Shown here: piece after piece, positions 13,981-23,174 of the stretch
Position numbering within the stretch: the stretch's first letter is position 1
Layout of the letters: the number at the start of each line of letters is the position of its first letter
Source of the DNA: Candidatus Nitrotoga sp. SPKER
GTDB lineage: Bacteria > Pseudomonadota > Gammaproteobacteria > Burkholderiales > Gallionellaceae
Assembly: GCA_003402285.1 (NCBI GenBank)
Contig: QFXG01000001.1
Coordinates: 1-64,000, forward strand
Direction: 5' to 3'
DNA: 64,000 nt
Program-made: the position numbers and the translations under genes
Notes under the pieces: generated by a model
What the model was told of the DNA's origin: nothing
Seen by the model: only the letters and a program-made list of their open reading frames with translations
Databases searched by the model: none

Positions 13981-15381
13981 ATGTTACCCACACTCGTTTT
14001 AGTTGGTCGTCCCAATGTGGGGAAATCCACTTTATTTAACCGCCTTACGCGTAGCCGTGATGCCCTGGTAGCTGATCTGCCAGGGCTAACACGTGACCGT
14101 CATTATGGTCGCGGGCGCGTTGGCGAACGGCCATTTCTAGTGGTGGATACTGGTGGTTTAGAGCCAGTCGCCAAGGACGGTATTCTGTATGAAATGGCTA
14201 AGCAAACGCGGCAAGCAGTGGACGAGGCTGATTTGGTGTTATTCCTGGTTGACGGGCGTCAAGGATTAACCCCGCAGGACAGAATTATTGCCGAGCAATT
14301 GCGTAAAACTGGGCGTCCTCTCTTACTCTTGGTCAACAAGGCTGAAGGTATGCAACGTGCTGCGATTGTTAATGAGTTTTTCGAATTGGGAATCGGCGAG
14401 CCGTTGCCAATTTCTTCGGCTCATGGTGACAATGTCAGTGAAATGGTAGAACTTGCACTGGAAGAGCTACCCCCCCAGACTGAAAGTACAGAAAATCATT
14501 CTGATCACCCGAAAATGGCTATCGTTGGCCGCCCCAACGTTGGTAAATCCACCTTGGTCAATGCGATTTTGGGTGAGGAACGCGTAATCGCCTTCGACCA
14601 ACCCGGCACCACACGCGACAGCATTTATATTGATTTTGAACGGGATGACAAGCAATACACTATCATCGACACTGCCGGGGTTCGTCGCCGCGGCAAAGTC
14701 GATGAAGCAATCGAGAAATTTTCTGTAATAAAAACCTTGCAAGCGGTGGAAGACGCCAATGTTGTTGTCCTTGTTGTAGATGCGCAACAGACGATCACCG
14801 AACAAGATGCGCATATCGCAGATTTCGTTTTACAAGCTGGGCGGGCACTAGTTTTAGCGGTAAATAAATGGGATGGGTTGGACGACTACCAGCGTGAGAC
14901 AACTAAACGTGATATTGATCGCAAGCTGCATTTCCTCAGTTTCGCCAAATTACATTTTATCTCCGCACTTCTTGGTAATGGCGTGCCCGCCATATTGAAA
15001 TCGGTAAATGAAGCTTATGCCGCCGCCATGGTCAAGTTGCCTACGCCTCAGCTTACACGGGTGCTCATCGCTGCAGTGGATAAGCAACAGCCTCCGCGCT
15101 CCCTGTTTCGTCCCAAAATGCGTTACGCTCATCAAGGCGGCAGCAATCCCCCGCTGATCGTAATTCATGGCAGCGCACTGGACAAAATACCAGACAGTTA
15201 CCGCCGTTATCTTGAGCACACTTTCTGCGCTGCTTTCAAACTTCAAGGCACTCCACTTAGAATCGAATTCAAGGCAGGGAAAAATCCATTCGCTAATAAA
15301 GCTCCCAAACCGCTAACCGAAAGCGAAGAGCGTAGTGCACACCGCGCTCGCATCCGTGGACGCAGGCTATACGGGCGCTAA
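13981..15381 (+). CDS. der: Ribosome biogenesis GTPase Der (EngA)
   Basis: A 466-residue double-Era GTPase needed for 50S maturation. Two tandem G domains each have [10 protein letters not shown]-loops (about residues 8-16 and 182-190), DTGG/DTAG G3 and NKAE/NKWD G4 motifs, followed by a KH-like C-terminal domain and a basic tail ending [10 protein letters not shown]. The length is usual. The gap from bamB is 27 nt. In many betaproteobacteria hfq and hflX follow der; here the sequence instead runs into decayed genes. Confidence 0.97.
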   Translation: MLPTLVLVGRPNVGKSTLFNRLTRSRDALVADLPGLTRDRHYGRGRVGERPFLVVDTGGLEPVAKDGILYEMAKQTRQAVDEADLVLFLVDGRQGLTPQDRIIAEQLRKTGRPLLLLVNKAEGMQRAAIVNEFFELGIGEPLPISSAHGDNVSEMVELALEELPPQTESTENHSDHPKMAIVGRPNVGKSTLVNAILGEERVIAFDQPGTTRDSIYIDFERDDKQYTIIDTAGVRRRGKVDEAIEKFSVIKTLQAVEDANVVVLVVDAQQTITEQDAHIADFVLQAGRALVLAVNKWDGLDDYQRETTKRDIDRKLHFLSFAKLHFISALLGNGVPAILKSVNEAYAAAMVKLPTPQLTRVLIAAVDKQQPPRSLFRPKMRYAHQGGSNPPLIVIHGSALDKIPDSYRRYLEHTFCAAFKLQGTPLRIEFKAGKNPFANKAPKPLTESEERSAHRARIRGRRLYGR

Positions 15382-15519
15382 TCCAGATTTAATAATATAT
15401 AATAATTTTAATATGTTACGTTTTATACCTAGGAGTCAGGTGTAATTGCGCTGGATTAATCTACGTCTAACTCACCATTATTGGAATGTAAATCTCTGAA
15501 TTACACAACAATTAAAGAT

Positions 15520-16391
15520 ATGTTTTGTATATTCTTGCGACACATTGTTTTTCTTCACTTTTTCCTGTGCAGTTCAATCTTACAAGCCGCCAGCATCGTT
15601 ACAGCTAACGCCGATAATTATCGTGAATTGCTTACGCGGCTGAAACCAGGCAATACTCTTGTATTACAGCCTGGCGTTTACAAAAAAGGCTTACCGGTAC
15701 ACCAGTTGCACGGAAACAAGGACAAACCTGTCATCATCATGGGCCCATCAAATGGCCCTCTACCTGTTTTTTCAGCAAGGTTGGGACACAATACAATCAG
15801 CATTATTAATGCCAGTTACATTGTTATTCGTAATCTCGAACTTGACGGACAGGGCATAGCGGTAGACGGCATTAAATGCGAAGGGAACGCTGACTGGGCT
15901 CACCACATCACGCTTGAAAATCTCGTTATTAAGGGTCATGGCAATAACCAGCAAACTGTAGGTATTTCGACAAAGTGTCCCGCGTGGAACTGGATTATTC
16001 GGAATAACACAATTTTGGGTGCTGGCACTGGAATTTATCTTGGCAACTCCGACGGAAACGCAGCGAAAATTATGTTCAACATATTTCCGCTAATATGATT
16101 TTTGCTTCTAACCTTATTAGGCCCAAATCACAGGAATCTAATAGCATTGGCAAAAAAGAAGATGCCGTTAATTATCTAGTGAAACCATTTGCCCCATTAG
16201 GCGCGATGGATCTTTACCCAAAAGTAAAAAAGATGAAATCCCAACCAGTTGATACCACCCCTTTTCGTGTCTTTAAGGACTGGGATATAGACTTTAACGG
16301 GCGCAAGCGGAATGAGCACTACAATGGAGCGTATGGCGACGAGGGTATAAATCCCGGCTGGTTACCGCAAATCGAGCGTAAGCCACATTAA
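15520..16391 (+). pseudogene. Right-handed beta-helix secreted protein, internally deleted and frameshifted
   Basis: Two overlapping pieces in different frames look like the two ends of one gene. The first (15520-16098, 192 residues) has a signal peptide, then a beta-helix start with LVLQPGVYKKGLPV and GIYLGNSDGNA. The second (16095-16391) holds the C-terminal part ending in NPGWLPQIERKP. From memory, relatives are about 450-480 residues with a long beta-helix middle that is missing here. I infer an internal deletion of some 150-200 codons plus a frame change near 16060-16095. The ATG at 15520 is chosen because it sits just before the signal peptide; the frame is open to a TTG at 15481. Substrate unknown; polysaccharide binding or cleavage is possible for the intact family. 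Confidence 0.7.
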
Positions 16392-16413
16392 TCTTAACTT
16401 ATCAATTGCATAA

Positions 16414-16722
16414 CTGTGGGAAAAATCGCGGCTCTGTCTATCTGCATATAGCTGTGTGCTGGCCAGCGCGTTTGTTGCGAAGACTGTGCTGGGGTTAGCT
16501 ACCACCACAGGACTGATTGAACGGCCCACTGTCGACCGGGTATTGAAGTGCATTTGCGGATTCTCTATGTGGAATAGCTTGCCGGATGAATCGACCTGCA
16601 CGCAAGCCTGTGCAGAGTTTGTGGCAAGTGTGTTGGCAGAACGGGTGCACGGCAGCCTTGGCGAAAAAACCTTGAAAGTCGAGCCAAGCCGCGAGAAATC
16701 ATACCCAAGAGATAGGAGATGA
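16414..16722 (+). pseudogene. Transposase remnant (DUF772-type, IS1182/IS5-like)
   Basis: The open frame after the stop at 16411 reads like the N-terminal part of a DUF772-domain transposase: LWEKSRLCLSAYSCVLASAF, then LIERPTVDRVLKCICGF, then ESTCTQACAEFVASVLAERV. Intact relatives continue with a catalytic DDE domain of several hundred residues, which is absent. No start codon at a sensible site, terminal repeats or catalytic region were seen. It lies between the broken beta-helix gene and flgA, so an old insertion may explain the loss of neighbouring sequence. Confidence 0.7.
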
Positions 16723-16844
16723 AATTAAAGATTAAGAAATTTTTACCTGTTAACCATTTAATAGCGAACGTTATGCATTGCAAGCTGTCTGGTTTCTAAT
16801 GTTAAATGCTTCCTTAATACCCAGTTCAATCAGACAATTTCAAT

Positions 16845-17534
16845 ATGAAAAATATTTTGCAATGGACATTGGTCGGTGCATTACTGTACACGCTGTCCGC
16901 ATGGGCAGTGCCGCAGCAAAGCCATGTCGAAATACGCACACTCATTACTACTTTCGTGCATGAGCAAACACTTAACCTGCCGGGCCAAGTTACTATTACG
17001 GTGAATGAGATTGATCGACGCGTTTCCCTTCCAGCTTGTCCAGCGCTGGAGGCATTTATTCCTCCTGGAGGACAGTTATTGGGCAACAGCACAGTAGGCG
17101 TTCGCTGCACTACTAATATGAAGAAATGGACACTGTTCGTGCCAGTGCATATTAAAGTGAGTGCAAATTTGCTTATCGTCAATAGCTCTCTGCAACAAGG
17201 GCATATACTACGTGCCGAAGATATTGGAAATCAGAGAAGTGAATTAACTCAAATAGGTATTCTTACCAACCCTTTGCAAGCGATTGGCAAAATTCTTAAA
17301 TATAATGTAGGAGCAGGGCAGGTCTTAAAACAGGACATGTTGCAGGCACCTTACGTAGTAAAGCAGGGACAGGTAGTACAAATTCAAGTTGAAAGGCAAG
17401 GTTTTAAAATTCACGCCGGTGGCCAAGCATTAAATAATGCGGCGGAAGGGCAAGTTGTACAGGTTAAAACCTCATCTGGTCAGGTGGTGAGTGGTGTGGT
17501 GCAGCCGGACGGAGCAATAAACATTCGACCCTAG
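16845..17534 (+). CDS. flgA: Flagellar basal body P-ring formation chaperone FlgA
   Basis: A 229-residue periplasmic chaperone for assembly of the flagellar P ring. A signal peptide (about residues 1-22, ending SAWA-VPQQ) precedes the FlgA N-terminal region and a C-terminal SAF domain (about 105-228) with QGHILRAEDIG and ending GVVQPDGAINIRP. The length is typical. The usual neighbours flgBCDE are absent; upstream is a decay zone. It is followed after 150 nt by flgM and flgN. Confidence 0.94.
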   Translation: MKNILQWTLVGALLYTLSAWAVPQQSHVEIRTLITTFVHEQTLNLPGQVTITVNEIDRRVSLPACPALEAFIPPGGQLLGNSTVGVRCTTNMKKWTLFVPVHIKVSANLLIVNSSLQQGHILRAEDIGNQRSELTQIGILTNPLQAIGKILKYNVGAGQVLKQDMLQAPYVVKQGQVVQIQVERQGFKIHAGGQALNNAAEGQVVQVKTSSGQVVSGVVQPDGAINIRP

Positions 17535-17624
17535 CTCTTAATCTTAGATATACAATTATGTGTATATTTGTCGGGTGGGTATATATTGTGCAGCAAGTTT
17601 TGCTGGTGTATAAAAGCGGGGCTC

Positions 17625-17651
17625 TAAAGTTTTATATTTGGCTGCCGATGT
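17625..17651 (+). promoter_or_regulatory. FliA (sigma-28) class III flagellar promoter before flgM
   Basis: TAAAGTTT (17625-17632), an 11-nt spacer, then GCCGATGT (17644-17651). This matches the sigma-28 consensus TAAAGTTT-N11-GCCGATAA at every base but the last two. Its position, about 33 nt before the flgM start, is where the anti-sigma-28 gene's late promoter would be expected. Confidence 0.88.
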
Positions 17652-17683
17652 AAATTTTATCTGCGTTAGAAAAAGAGGTCATT

Positions 17684-17989
17684 ATGAAAATCGAAAAAAA
17701 TAGTAAACCGTTGCCTATTATTACGTCGGGTGAAGAGCGAGCGCGGGCGCCCACCACCAACCCTACAAGTAGCACACCATCCACTGCCACCAGTGTACAT
17801 CTGGGTGCAACTTCCGCACAACTTCAAAAAATGGAAAGCAGTATGGCAAACACACCGCTAGTGGATGCAGCTAAAGTCGCAGATATTAAGCAAGCGATCA
17901 GTGACGGCCGTTTTCAAGTCAATACCAGTGCTGTGGCTGATGGCCTGATTCAAACTGTGCAGGATTTAATTAACTCGCACAAAATCTGA
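17684..17989 (+). CDS. flgM: Negative regulator of flagellin synthesis FlgM (anti-sigma-28 factor)
   Basis: A 101-residue FlgM. The low-complexity S/T/P-rich N-terminal half is disordered in the family. The C-terminal half has the sigma-binding region with VDAAKVADIKQAISDGRFQV and VADGLIQTVQDLI. FlgM holds FliA inactive until the hook is complete and FlgM is exported. The near-perfect FliA promoter directly upstream gives the usual feedback circuit. An AGAGGTC ribosome binding site precedes the ATG; flgN starts 6 nt after its stop. Confidence 0.93.
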   Translation: MKIEKNSKPLPIITSGEERARAPTTNPTSSTPSTATSVHLGATSAQLQKMESSMANTPLVDAAKVADIKQAISDGRFQVNTSAVADGLIQTVQDLINSHKI

Positions 17990-17995
17990 TGCTAT

Positions 17996-18484
17996 ATGAT
18001 TAATGACAGATCTGCCGCTGCGACGGCAGAGTTTATCTCTCAGATGCATGCAGAACGTGATGCTTTGCATGCTTTCATACGCTTGCTTGAAACTGAACAA
18101 CAAGCTTTACTTAATGAACAGACCGAACAAATATATCTGCTAGCTGATACCAAGGTACAAATGGTACAGGAGTTGACGCAGTTGGTGAATGCGCGGAGAA
18201 ATGGAATGCTTACGCGGGGTATAAAAATTGAACCCGGCAGTATGGAGACTTGGTTGCAAACCCACACCGCAGTTAATTTGCCAGCGTGGTATGAAATCCG
18301 GCAATTGGCTAGCCATGCACAGCATATGAACCGCACCAATGGTGAATTAATTCAAGTAAAAATGCGTCTTAATCAGCAGACATTAACTATGCTACACAAT
18401 GCTACACATAGTGCCAATGGCTTATATGGGCCTGATGGCCAGCCGAACTTACCCGTATCAGGCCGCATTTTTAACAGTGTCTAA
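17996..18484 (+). CDS. flgN: Flagellar export chaperone FlgN
   Basis: A 162-residue, largely alpha-helical FlgN-family protein, the export chaperone for hook-associated proteins FlgK and FlgL. The helical run AFIRLLETEQQALLNEQTEQ near residues 26-45 and the position immediately after flgM support the call. It would share the FliA promoter with flgM. No further flagellar gene follows; the next gene is on the opposite strand. Confidence 0.88.
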   Translation: MINDRSAAATAEFISQMHAERDALHAFIRLLETEQQALLNEQTEQIYLLADTKVQMVQELTQLVNARRNGMLTRGIKIEPGSMETWLQTHTAVNLPAWYEIRQLASHAQHMNRTNGELIQVKMRLNQQTLTMLHNATHSANGLYGPDGQPNLPVSGRIFNSV

Positions 18485-18815
18485 TGAATTTGACATACAG
18501 TCACCATCATTATTGTGGGAACGATAAAGTAGCAGCTATCCACGACCCCCTGTATAGCGCTGTAGAATAGAGTTTTCCCTTTATTAAGGGCAAGTCGGTA
18601 CAGAAATTTGATGTGTCACGCTACAATGTTTCTGCTTTATAGTGACTTTCAGCTTGATCTTAGGCAAAAAATCCATCATATAATCCTCACCGAGATAGCA
18701 GCAGTATCCAGAATTTATTGTTGATGAACCATTCACATTGCCTTAAAAATGAAAGTCACATTGTATGGTCAGCGTGCTTGGGTAGGTAAAAATCGACCTG
18801 TCCAAGATTGCCGCA
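18485..18815. other. Intergenic stretch between convergent flgN and porin genes
   Basis: No supported gene. A small CCCTT-TATT-AAGGG hairpin near 18578-18591 has no clear T-tract. Frames here look like chance. Confidence 0.45.
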
Positions 18816-20117
18816 TCAGAATGCGAGTGTGGCATCGACTGATAATAGTAATTGATCCTTTTTATTATCAAAAGGCCTGTATGCTTGACCAATGCCATCT
18901 ACTCTGTCGTAACGGATATTTGGGCGAATATTCAGCTTTTGCATCAATTTCGAATCAAGTTTTAGCTGTTTAGCCGGTTTCCAGTTCATGCCTAAGGTGA
19001 CATCATAATAATCGGCGGGTTGACAGGTAGCCAAGAAGTCAGCTGCAAAGCTAATGTGTACACTATTAGTTGCTTGAGCTACCCGTACTGGCGAACAGAC
19101 ACGGAAGCCATCTCTATCACGGAACCATTCACTACGAATACCCACTGACAAATCTTCTCTCAGATCATGATGCAACTGCAGGTCGACACCATGCCAAGTC
19201 ATATCCTTATGGCCGTCAGGTATGAAGACCCCCCCCGCGAAACCACTAGTATGGTGCAACACCAGGAGTGTTTGGGGGGTGATTTTATGCTGTACTACTA
19301 GACTATAGAAAGCCCAAGGCTCATTGCTTCGTGAAGAAGTCTTGCTATAGGAGCCAGTGAGATTGATAGAACTTCGCTTGTCGTCGCTGGTCCAGGTTGT
19401 TCCAGCCAAACCGCCCCAAGTATTCAGTTCTTTATCCCAACCTCCATCCCAACCGCCCGTTGCGCTGCCAGTGATTGCCCCACCCATAAACGACCAATTC
19501 TTGTTGACTGTGTAGTTACCGACTAAGCCGGTATGGGTAAATGGCTCACCATTGCTAAAGGTGTAGGAACGTGTATAAAAGAAATTGTCCGGAGCGGGAA
19601 CTGTTTCATAACCGGTTGGTGAATAAAAATGACCGACCTTGAGATTCAGGCCGTTTCCCAACGGTACATAGGCTTCTAAATAAGCTTGTGGTAAAGCCAT
19701 ATTATAAAAGCGACTGGAAGAGCAGCATAAATGCAGATCCCAATTACTCCTTCTCAAAGGCTGGCCGGTATTTACATCAAATGCGGGGATGCCGTATGCT
19801 TGATCAAAAATAGCGTCGGTACCGAACATCAAATCAAATCGCCCCCCGAAATCCCATGTTTTTCCTTCTGTCGCCACAGCACGCTGCATGAATACATTCA
19901 GCTGATTCAATTGAAATTCTTTAGAACGATCAGCGAAAGTAACAGGGCCATTGAAGCGACTAGCTGGGTTATTCGCGTTATAAGTTATTCCTGCATTAAT
20001 CCAACCGCCCACTTCAATGCCATTATCTTTAAATAACGATGCAGACTCCTCGGCTCTTGCTGCGGGAAGTATGAACAAAGCACCTAGAGCAACAATCAGA
20101 AATTTAGTTTTATACAT
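18816..20117 (-). CDS. Outer-membrane beta-barrel porin (BBP2/OmpL-like family)
   Basis: A 433-residue outer-membrane protein with a signal peptide (about residues 1-22, ending ARA-EESA) and a barrel of alternating amphipathic strands ending in a terminal phenylalanine (VDATLAF), the BAM recognition signature. Features such as GIEVGGWINAGITYN, LNQLNVFMQRAV and the VGHFYSPTGYETVPAPDNFF loop match the putative beta-barrel porin-2 family (PF07642). The solute is unknown. It is transcribed alone on the minus strand, with an AGAAAG ribosome binding site. A cysteine pair CC near residues 131-132 is an oddity. Confidence 0.85.
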   Translation of the reverse strand: MYKTKFLIVALGALFILPAARAEESASLFKDNGIEVGGWINAGITYNANNPASRFNGPVTFADRSKEFQLNQLNVFMQRAVATEGKTWDFGGRFDLMFGTDAIFDQAYGIPAFDVNTGQPLRRSNWDLHLCCSSSRFYNMALPQAYLEAYVPLGNGLNLKVGHFYSPTGYETVPAPDNFFYTRSYTFSNGEPFTHTGLVGNYTVNKNWSFMGGAITGSATGGWDGGWDKELNTWGGLAGTTWTSDDKRSSINLTGSYSKTSSRSNEPWAFYSLVVQHKITPQTLLVLHHTSGFAGGVFIPDGHKDMTWHGVDLQLHHDLREDLSVGIRSEWFRDRDGFRVCSPVRVAQATNSVHISFAADFLATCQPADYYDVTLGMNWKPAKQLKLDSKLMQKLNIRPNIRYDRVDGIGQAYRPFDNKKDQLLLSVDATLAF

Positions 20118-20435
20118 GGCATTTTCTTTCTAAAATTGACAGCGAAATTCAGTAACGTCCCGTCAATTTAAAGCATTTTCCGTGCCAATAATATTTAACT
20201 AATTAAAACAAAATATTAATGTGTATCGTTAAGATAGAATAGAATTTTCATGCACTGATTTTAGGCATCTTAAAATATATATCGCACCAATCAGGTGCTT
20301 AGAGTTTGTCATTTGCAATAAAGTGTTTGTGAACTGAGGAATTAACCTGTACTCATGACATTTGCCGTTAAAATTATTCGCCGTGAGTTTCGGGTAGAAT
20401 AAGCATTTTATAAATTTATTTTAAAGGCATTAAAA
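20118..20435. other. Divergent intergenic region, porin / epimerase homologue
   Basis: AT-rich, 318 nt between two divergent genes. It must hold both promoters, but no strong paired -35/-10 or palindrome stood out. Confidence 0.4.
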
Positions 20436-21164
20436 ATGTACAAAATTGCACCCAGTATTATTTCTGCCAATTTTTCTAAGCTTGGCGAAGAGATCATCAA
20501 TGTTCTTGCCTCAGGCACGGACATTATTCACTTGGAAGTGATGAATAAACACTTTGTGCCAACTTTTAGAAATGGTTCAAAGGCATGCGCTGCGATCCGT
20601 CCTATTACTCAGGCACCAATAGAGATACACCTGACGAGTGGATACAATGTGGATAATTCACTGAATGACCTTGTACCGGAGTACGCTAAGGCTGGTGCAA
20701 ACATTATTACTTTTCACCCTGAAGCCGTTGATCGAGATGCGTACAACCTACCTTCTTTTGAAAATATCGAACGGATCATTGATTTAATTCACGAACATGG
20801 CTGTAAAGCCGGGTTGGCATTAAATGCTGGCACACCTTTTAGCTACCTCGATCATGTTATAAGCAAGGTTGATGTTGTCTTGATCATGTCTAAACAGACG
20901 GGCTTAATCAGTGGTCAGAAATTTATTCCCGAGGCGATTAATAAGGTGCGCATGGCACGCAAAAAAATCAATGAGAGCGGGCGTAATATCATTCTTGAAG
21001 TTCACGGGGATGTGAATTTAGGCAATATTGCACAAATTGCCATGGCCGGTGCTGACACTTTTGTGATCGGCTCTGCTATATACGAAGCAGGCAATGAGAC
21101 TGACCCAAATCAATATGATTCTATTGTTGCTGCCCTGCATGCAGAGCTTGCAAAGGTTGGTTGA
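20436..21164 (+). CDS. Ribulose-phosphate 3-epimerase homologue with altered active site
   Basis: A 242-residue TIM-barrel protein clearly of the Rpe family: IAPSIISANFSKLGEE at the start, GANIITFHPEA, GCKAGLALNAGTPFSYLD and GADTFVIGSAIYEAG. However, the metal and catalytic positions are changed. His32 and His65 are kept, but the aspartate of the HxDVMD motif is Glu34 in HLEVMNKHF, and the second catalytic aspartate (EVDGGV in the family) is His190 in EVHGDV. The phosphate-side MSVNPGFGGQ loop reads MSKQTGLISGQ. It may be an epimerase of different specificity or a non-catalytic paralogue; a normal rpe probably lies elsewhere in the genome. It stands alone between the porin and smpB. Confidence 0.85.
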   Translation: MYKIAPSIISANFSKLGEEIINVLASGTDIIHLEVMNKHFVPTFRNGSKACAAIRPITQAPIEIHLTSGYNVDNSLNDLVPEYAKAGANIITFHPEAVDRDAYNLPSFENIERIIDLIHEHGCKAGLALNAGTPFSYLDHVISKVDVVLIMSKQTGLISGQKFIPEAINKVRMARKKINESGRNIILEVHGDVNLGNIAQIAMAGADTFVIGSAIYEAGNETDPNQYDSIVAALHAELAKVG

Positions 21165-21254
21165 TATATGCTGCAAGTATGTCTCTCATGCAAAGATAGG
21201 CAATATGTATGCTGGTTTGATACAGTATTTTAATGCAGAGTGATCGTAGGGCAG

Positions 21255-21704
21255 TTAATTGCGTGATTTTTTCATTGCTTGTTGAGCTTCGCGTGAGGCA
21301 TCGCGTTCACGTTCGGCGTCACGTTTATCGTGTTGCTTTTTCCCTTTTGCAAGGCCGATATCCAGTTTGACGAGACTGCCTTTAAAGTGCATGTTCAATG
21401 GCATAAGCGTGTACCCAGCGCGCTGTACTTTGCTGATCAACTTGTTGATTTCAGCTGCATGCAACAGTAGTTTGCGTGTGCGGACCGGGTCAGGATAGAT
21501 ATGCGTGGAAGCGGTGGTTAATGGACTGATGTGGGAGCCGAACAGATACAGGGCACCATCTTTCACTGTAATATAGGCTTCCTTGAGATTGGCGCGTCCG
21601 CTACGGATTGCTTTGACTTCCCAGCCTTCCAACATGATACCAGCCTCATAGCGGTCTTCGATGAAGTAGTCGTGGTATGCTTTTTTATTTTGGACTATGC
21701 TCAT
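21255..21704 (-). CDS. smpB: SsrA-binding protein SmpB
   Basis: A 149-residue SmpB, partner of tmRNA in rescue of stalled ribosomes. Conserved segments are [46 protein letters not shown] and the basic C-terminal tail with [16 protein letters not shown]. The length is typical. It is divergent from ratA, with 42 nt between the starts; this smpB/ratA pairing is widely conserved in proteobacteria. Confidence 0.97.
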   Translation of the reverse strand: MSIVQNKKAYHDYFIEDRYEAGIMLEGWEVKAIRSGRANLKEAYITVKDGALYLFGSHISPLTTASTHIYPDPVRTRKLLLHAAEINKLISKVQRAGYTLMPLNMHFKGSLVKLDIGLAKGKKQHDKRDAERERDASREAQQAMKKSRN

Positions 21705-21746
21705 AATTTGTATATTCTACCAGCTTTGCATGGACGTACTGCCAGA

Positions 21747-22196
21747 ATGGCCTTAGTCGAGAAATCAGTATTGGTTCCCTACAGCGCGAAGCAGATGTTT
21801 GTTCTGGTAGATAATGTGGCAGATTATCCACGGTTTTTGCCATGGTGCGGTGGGGGCAGCGTCATCTCGATGGATGGAGATACTGTACATGCGACCGTAC
21901 ACATCAATTACCACCATATTAAACAGAGTTTTACTACTGAGAATGTGCGTCAGTTTCCTCATCACATTGACATCACACTGAAAGATGGTCCATTCAAGCA
22001 CCTTGATGGTGACTGGCATTTTATACCTCTTTCCGAATCTGCCTGTAAAATAGAATTTAAGTTGCGTTACGAATTTTCCAACAAATTACTGGAAAAAGTC
22101 TTTGGTCCTGTTTTTCATTTTATTGCCGATAGTTTTGTGGATGCCTTTGTTCATCGTGCAGAGAAGATTTATACAGAAAATGAAAGACCAGATTAG
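21747..22196 (+). CDS. ratA: RatA/Coq10-type START-domain protein
   Basis: A 149-residue polyketide cyclase/START-fold protein. Family signatures are KSVLVPYSAKQMFVLVDNV, DYPRFLPWCGG and WHFIPLSESACKIEFKLRYEF. Homologues are described as RatA (ribosome association inhibitor) and as Coq10-like ubiquinone-binding proteins; the sequence alone cannot decide between these roles. The frame is open far upstream, but the ATG at 21747 gives the canonical MALVEKSV start and lies outside the divergent smpB gene. Confidence 0.9.
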   Translation: MALVEKSVLVPYSAKQMFVLVDNVADYPRFLPWCGGGSVISMDGDTVHATVHINYHHIKQSFTTENVRQFPHHIDITLKDGPFKHLDGDWHFIPLSESACKIEFKLRYEFSNKLLEKVFGPVFHFIADSFVDAFVHRAEKIYTENERPD

Positions 22197-22272
22197 TATT
22201 GCAATTTGCCTATTAGCCTATCAGACAGATATTTATCTGTTCGGCACGCCAAGATTTATTTAGGGTTACTAA

Positions 22273-23172
22273 ATGTTAGATTACGACCTGCATTGTCATT
22301 CAACTGTTTCGGATGGATTGCTATCGCCTACAGAGCTAGTTGCGCGTGCAGCTGAACGAGGAGTGAAGTTTCTTGCGTTAACCGATCATGACGATTTATC
22401 TGGCTTGGCTGAGGCCGCCGCTGCCGCTGCACAGCACGGTATGCAATTTATAAACGGAGTGGAAATCTCGGTCACTTGGCGTAGCTACACCCTGCATATT
22501 ATTGGTTTATGTATCGATCCGAACTATAAACCGCTGGCGGAAGGTTTACATAACATTCGCAGTGGGCGTGGAGCACGTGCGCAGCTGATGGCTGAGTCGC
22601 TGGCTCGGAGCGGTATTAGCGGGGCGCTGGCAGGTGCTTATCAATATGCAGATAACGATGGCATTATTGGACGCACGCATTTCGCACGATTTTTGGTTGA
22701 GAAAGGCTACTGCAAGGATGTACGTAGTGTGTTCAAGAATTATTTGGTAAAGGATAAACCCGGCTATGTGCCGCATCAATGGGCTTCGTTGCCAGACGCA
22801 GTTAGCTGGATCTGTGGCAGCGGTGGTGTCGCTGTGCTGGCACATCCGGGTCGTTATACTTTGGCGCGCAAAGGTATGGGACAGAAGACATTGCGCGAAT
22901 TACTGCGTGAATTTATAGATTTGGGCGGGCAGGGGATCGAGGTAGTGTGTGGTAGCCACACGCCAGAGCAATATGCCGAGTTTGCGCGCTATGCGAATGA
23001 ATTTAATTTATTAGCTTCGTGTGGCTCGGATTTTCATGGGCCAGGTGAAAGTTATCGGGATTTAGGACGTTTGCCCGATTTTCCGCTGGATTGCCGTCCC
23101 ATTTGGCTGGCCTGGGAAACTGACCCATCCCCAGCGACGGAACAAGGAAAAGCGGAGAGAGCTAACCGCTGA
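22273..23172 (+). CDS. PHP-domain phosphoesterase (TrpH/YciV-like)
   Basis: A 299-residue PHP-domain metal-dependent phosphoesterase. Metal-binding motifs are DLHCHSTVSDG (residues 4-14), LTDHDDLSG, NGVEIS, VLAHPGRY and the C-terminal CGSDFHGPGE. Close relatives include YciV/RNase AM, which trims RNA 5' ends and hydrolyses 3',5'-nucleoside bisphosphates. It begins the conserved PHP-yciO-M50-trpS-scpA-scpB run and is separated from yciO by 2 nt. Confidence 0.92.
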   Translation: MLDYDLHCHSTVSDGLLSPTELVARAAERGVKFLALTDHDDLSGLAEAAAAAAQHGMQFINGVEISVTWRSYTLHIIGLCIDPNYKPLAEGLHNIRSGRGARAQLMAESLARSGISGALAGAYQYADNDGIIGRTHFARFLVEKGYCKDVRSVFKNYLVKDKPGYVPHQWASLPDAVSWICGSGGVAVLAHPGRYTLARKGMGQKTLRELLREFIDLGGQGIEVVCGSHTPEQYAEFARYANEFNLLASCGSDFHGPGESYRDLGRLPDFPLDCRPIWLAWETDPSPATEQGKAERANR

Positions 23173-23174
23173 CC

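Noticed and set aside
16719-16799. 26-codon frame starting MKLKIKKFLPVNH after a GATAGGAG site
   Set aside because: A ribosome-site-like sequence is present but too close to the ATG, and the frame is short and unrecognised; more likely debris of the decay zone.
21747-22196. Treating ratA as half of a toxin-antitoxin pair
   Set aside because: No ratB gene is adjacent; the family also includes Coq10-like proteins, so no toxin role is claimed.
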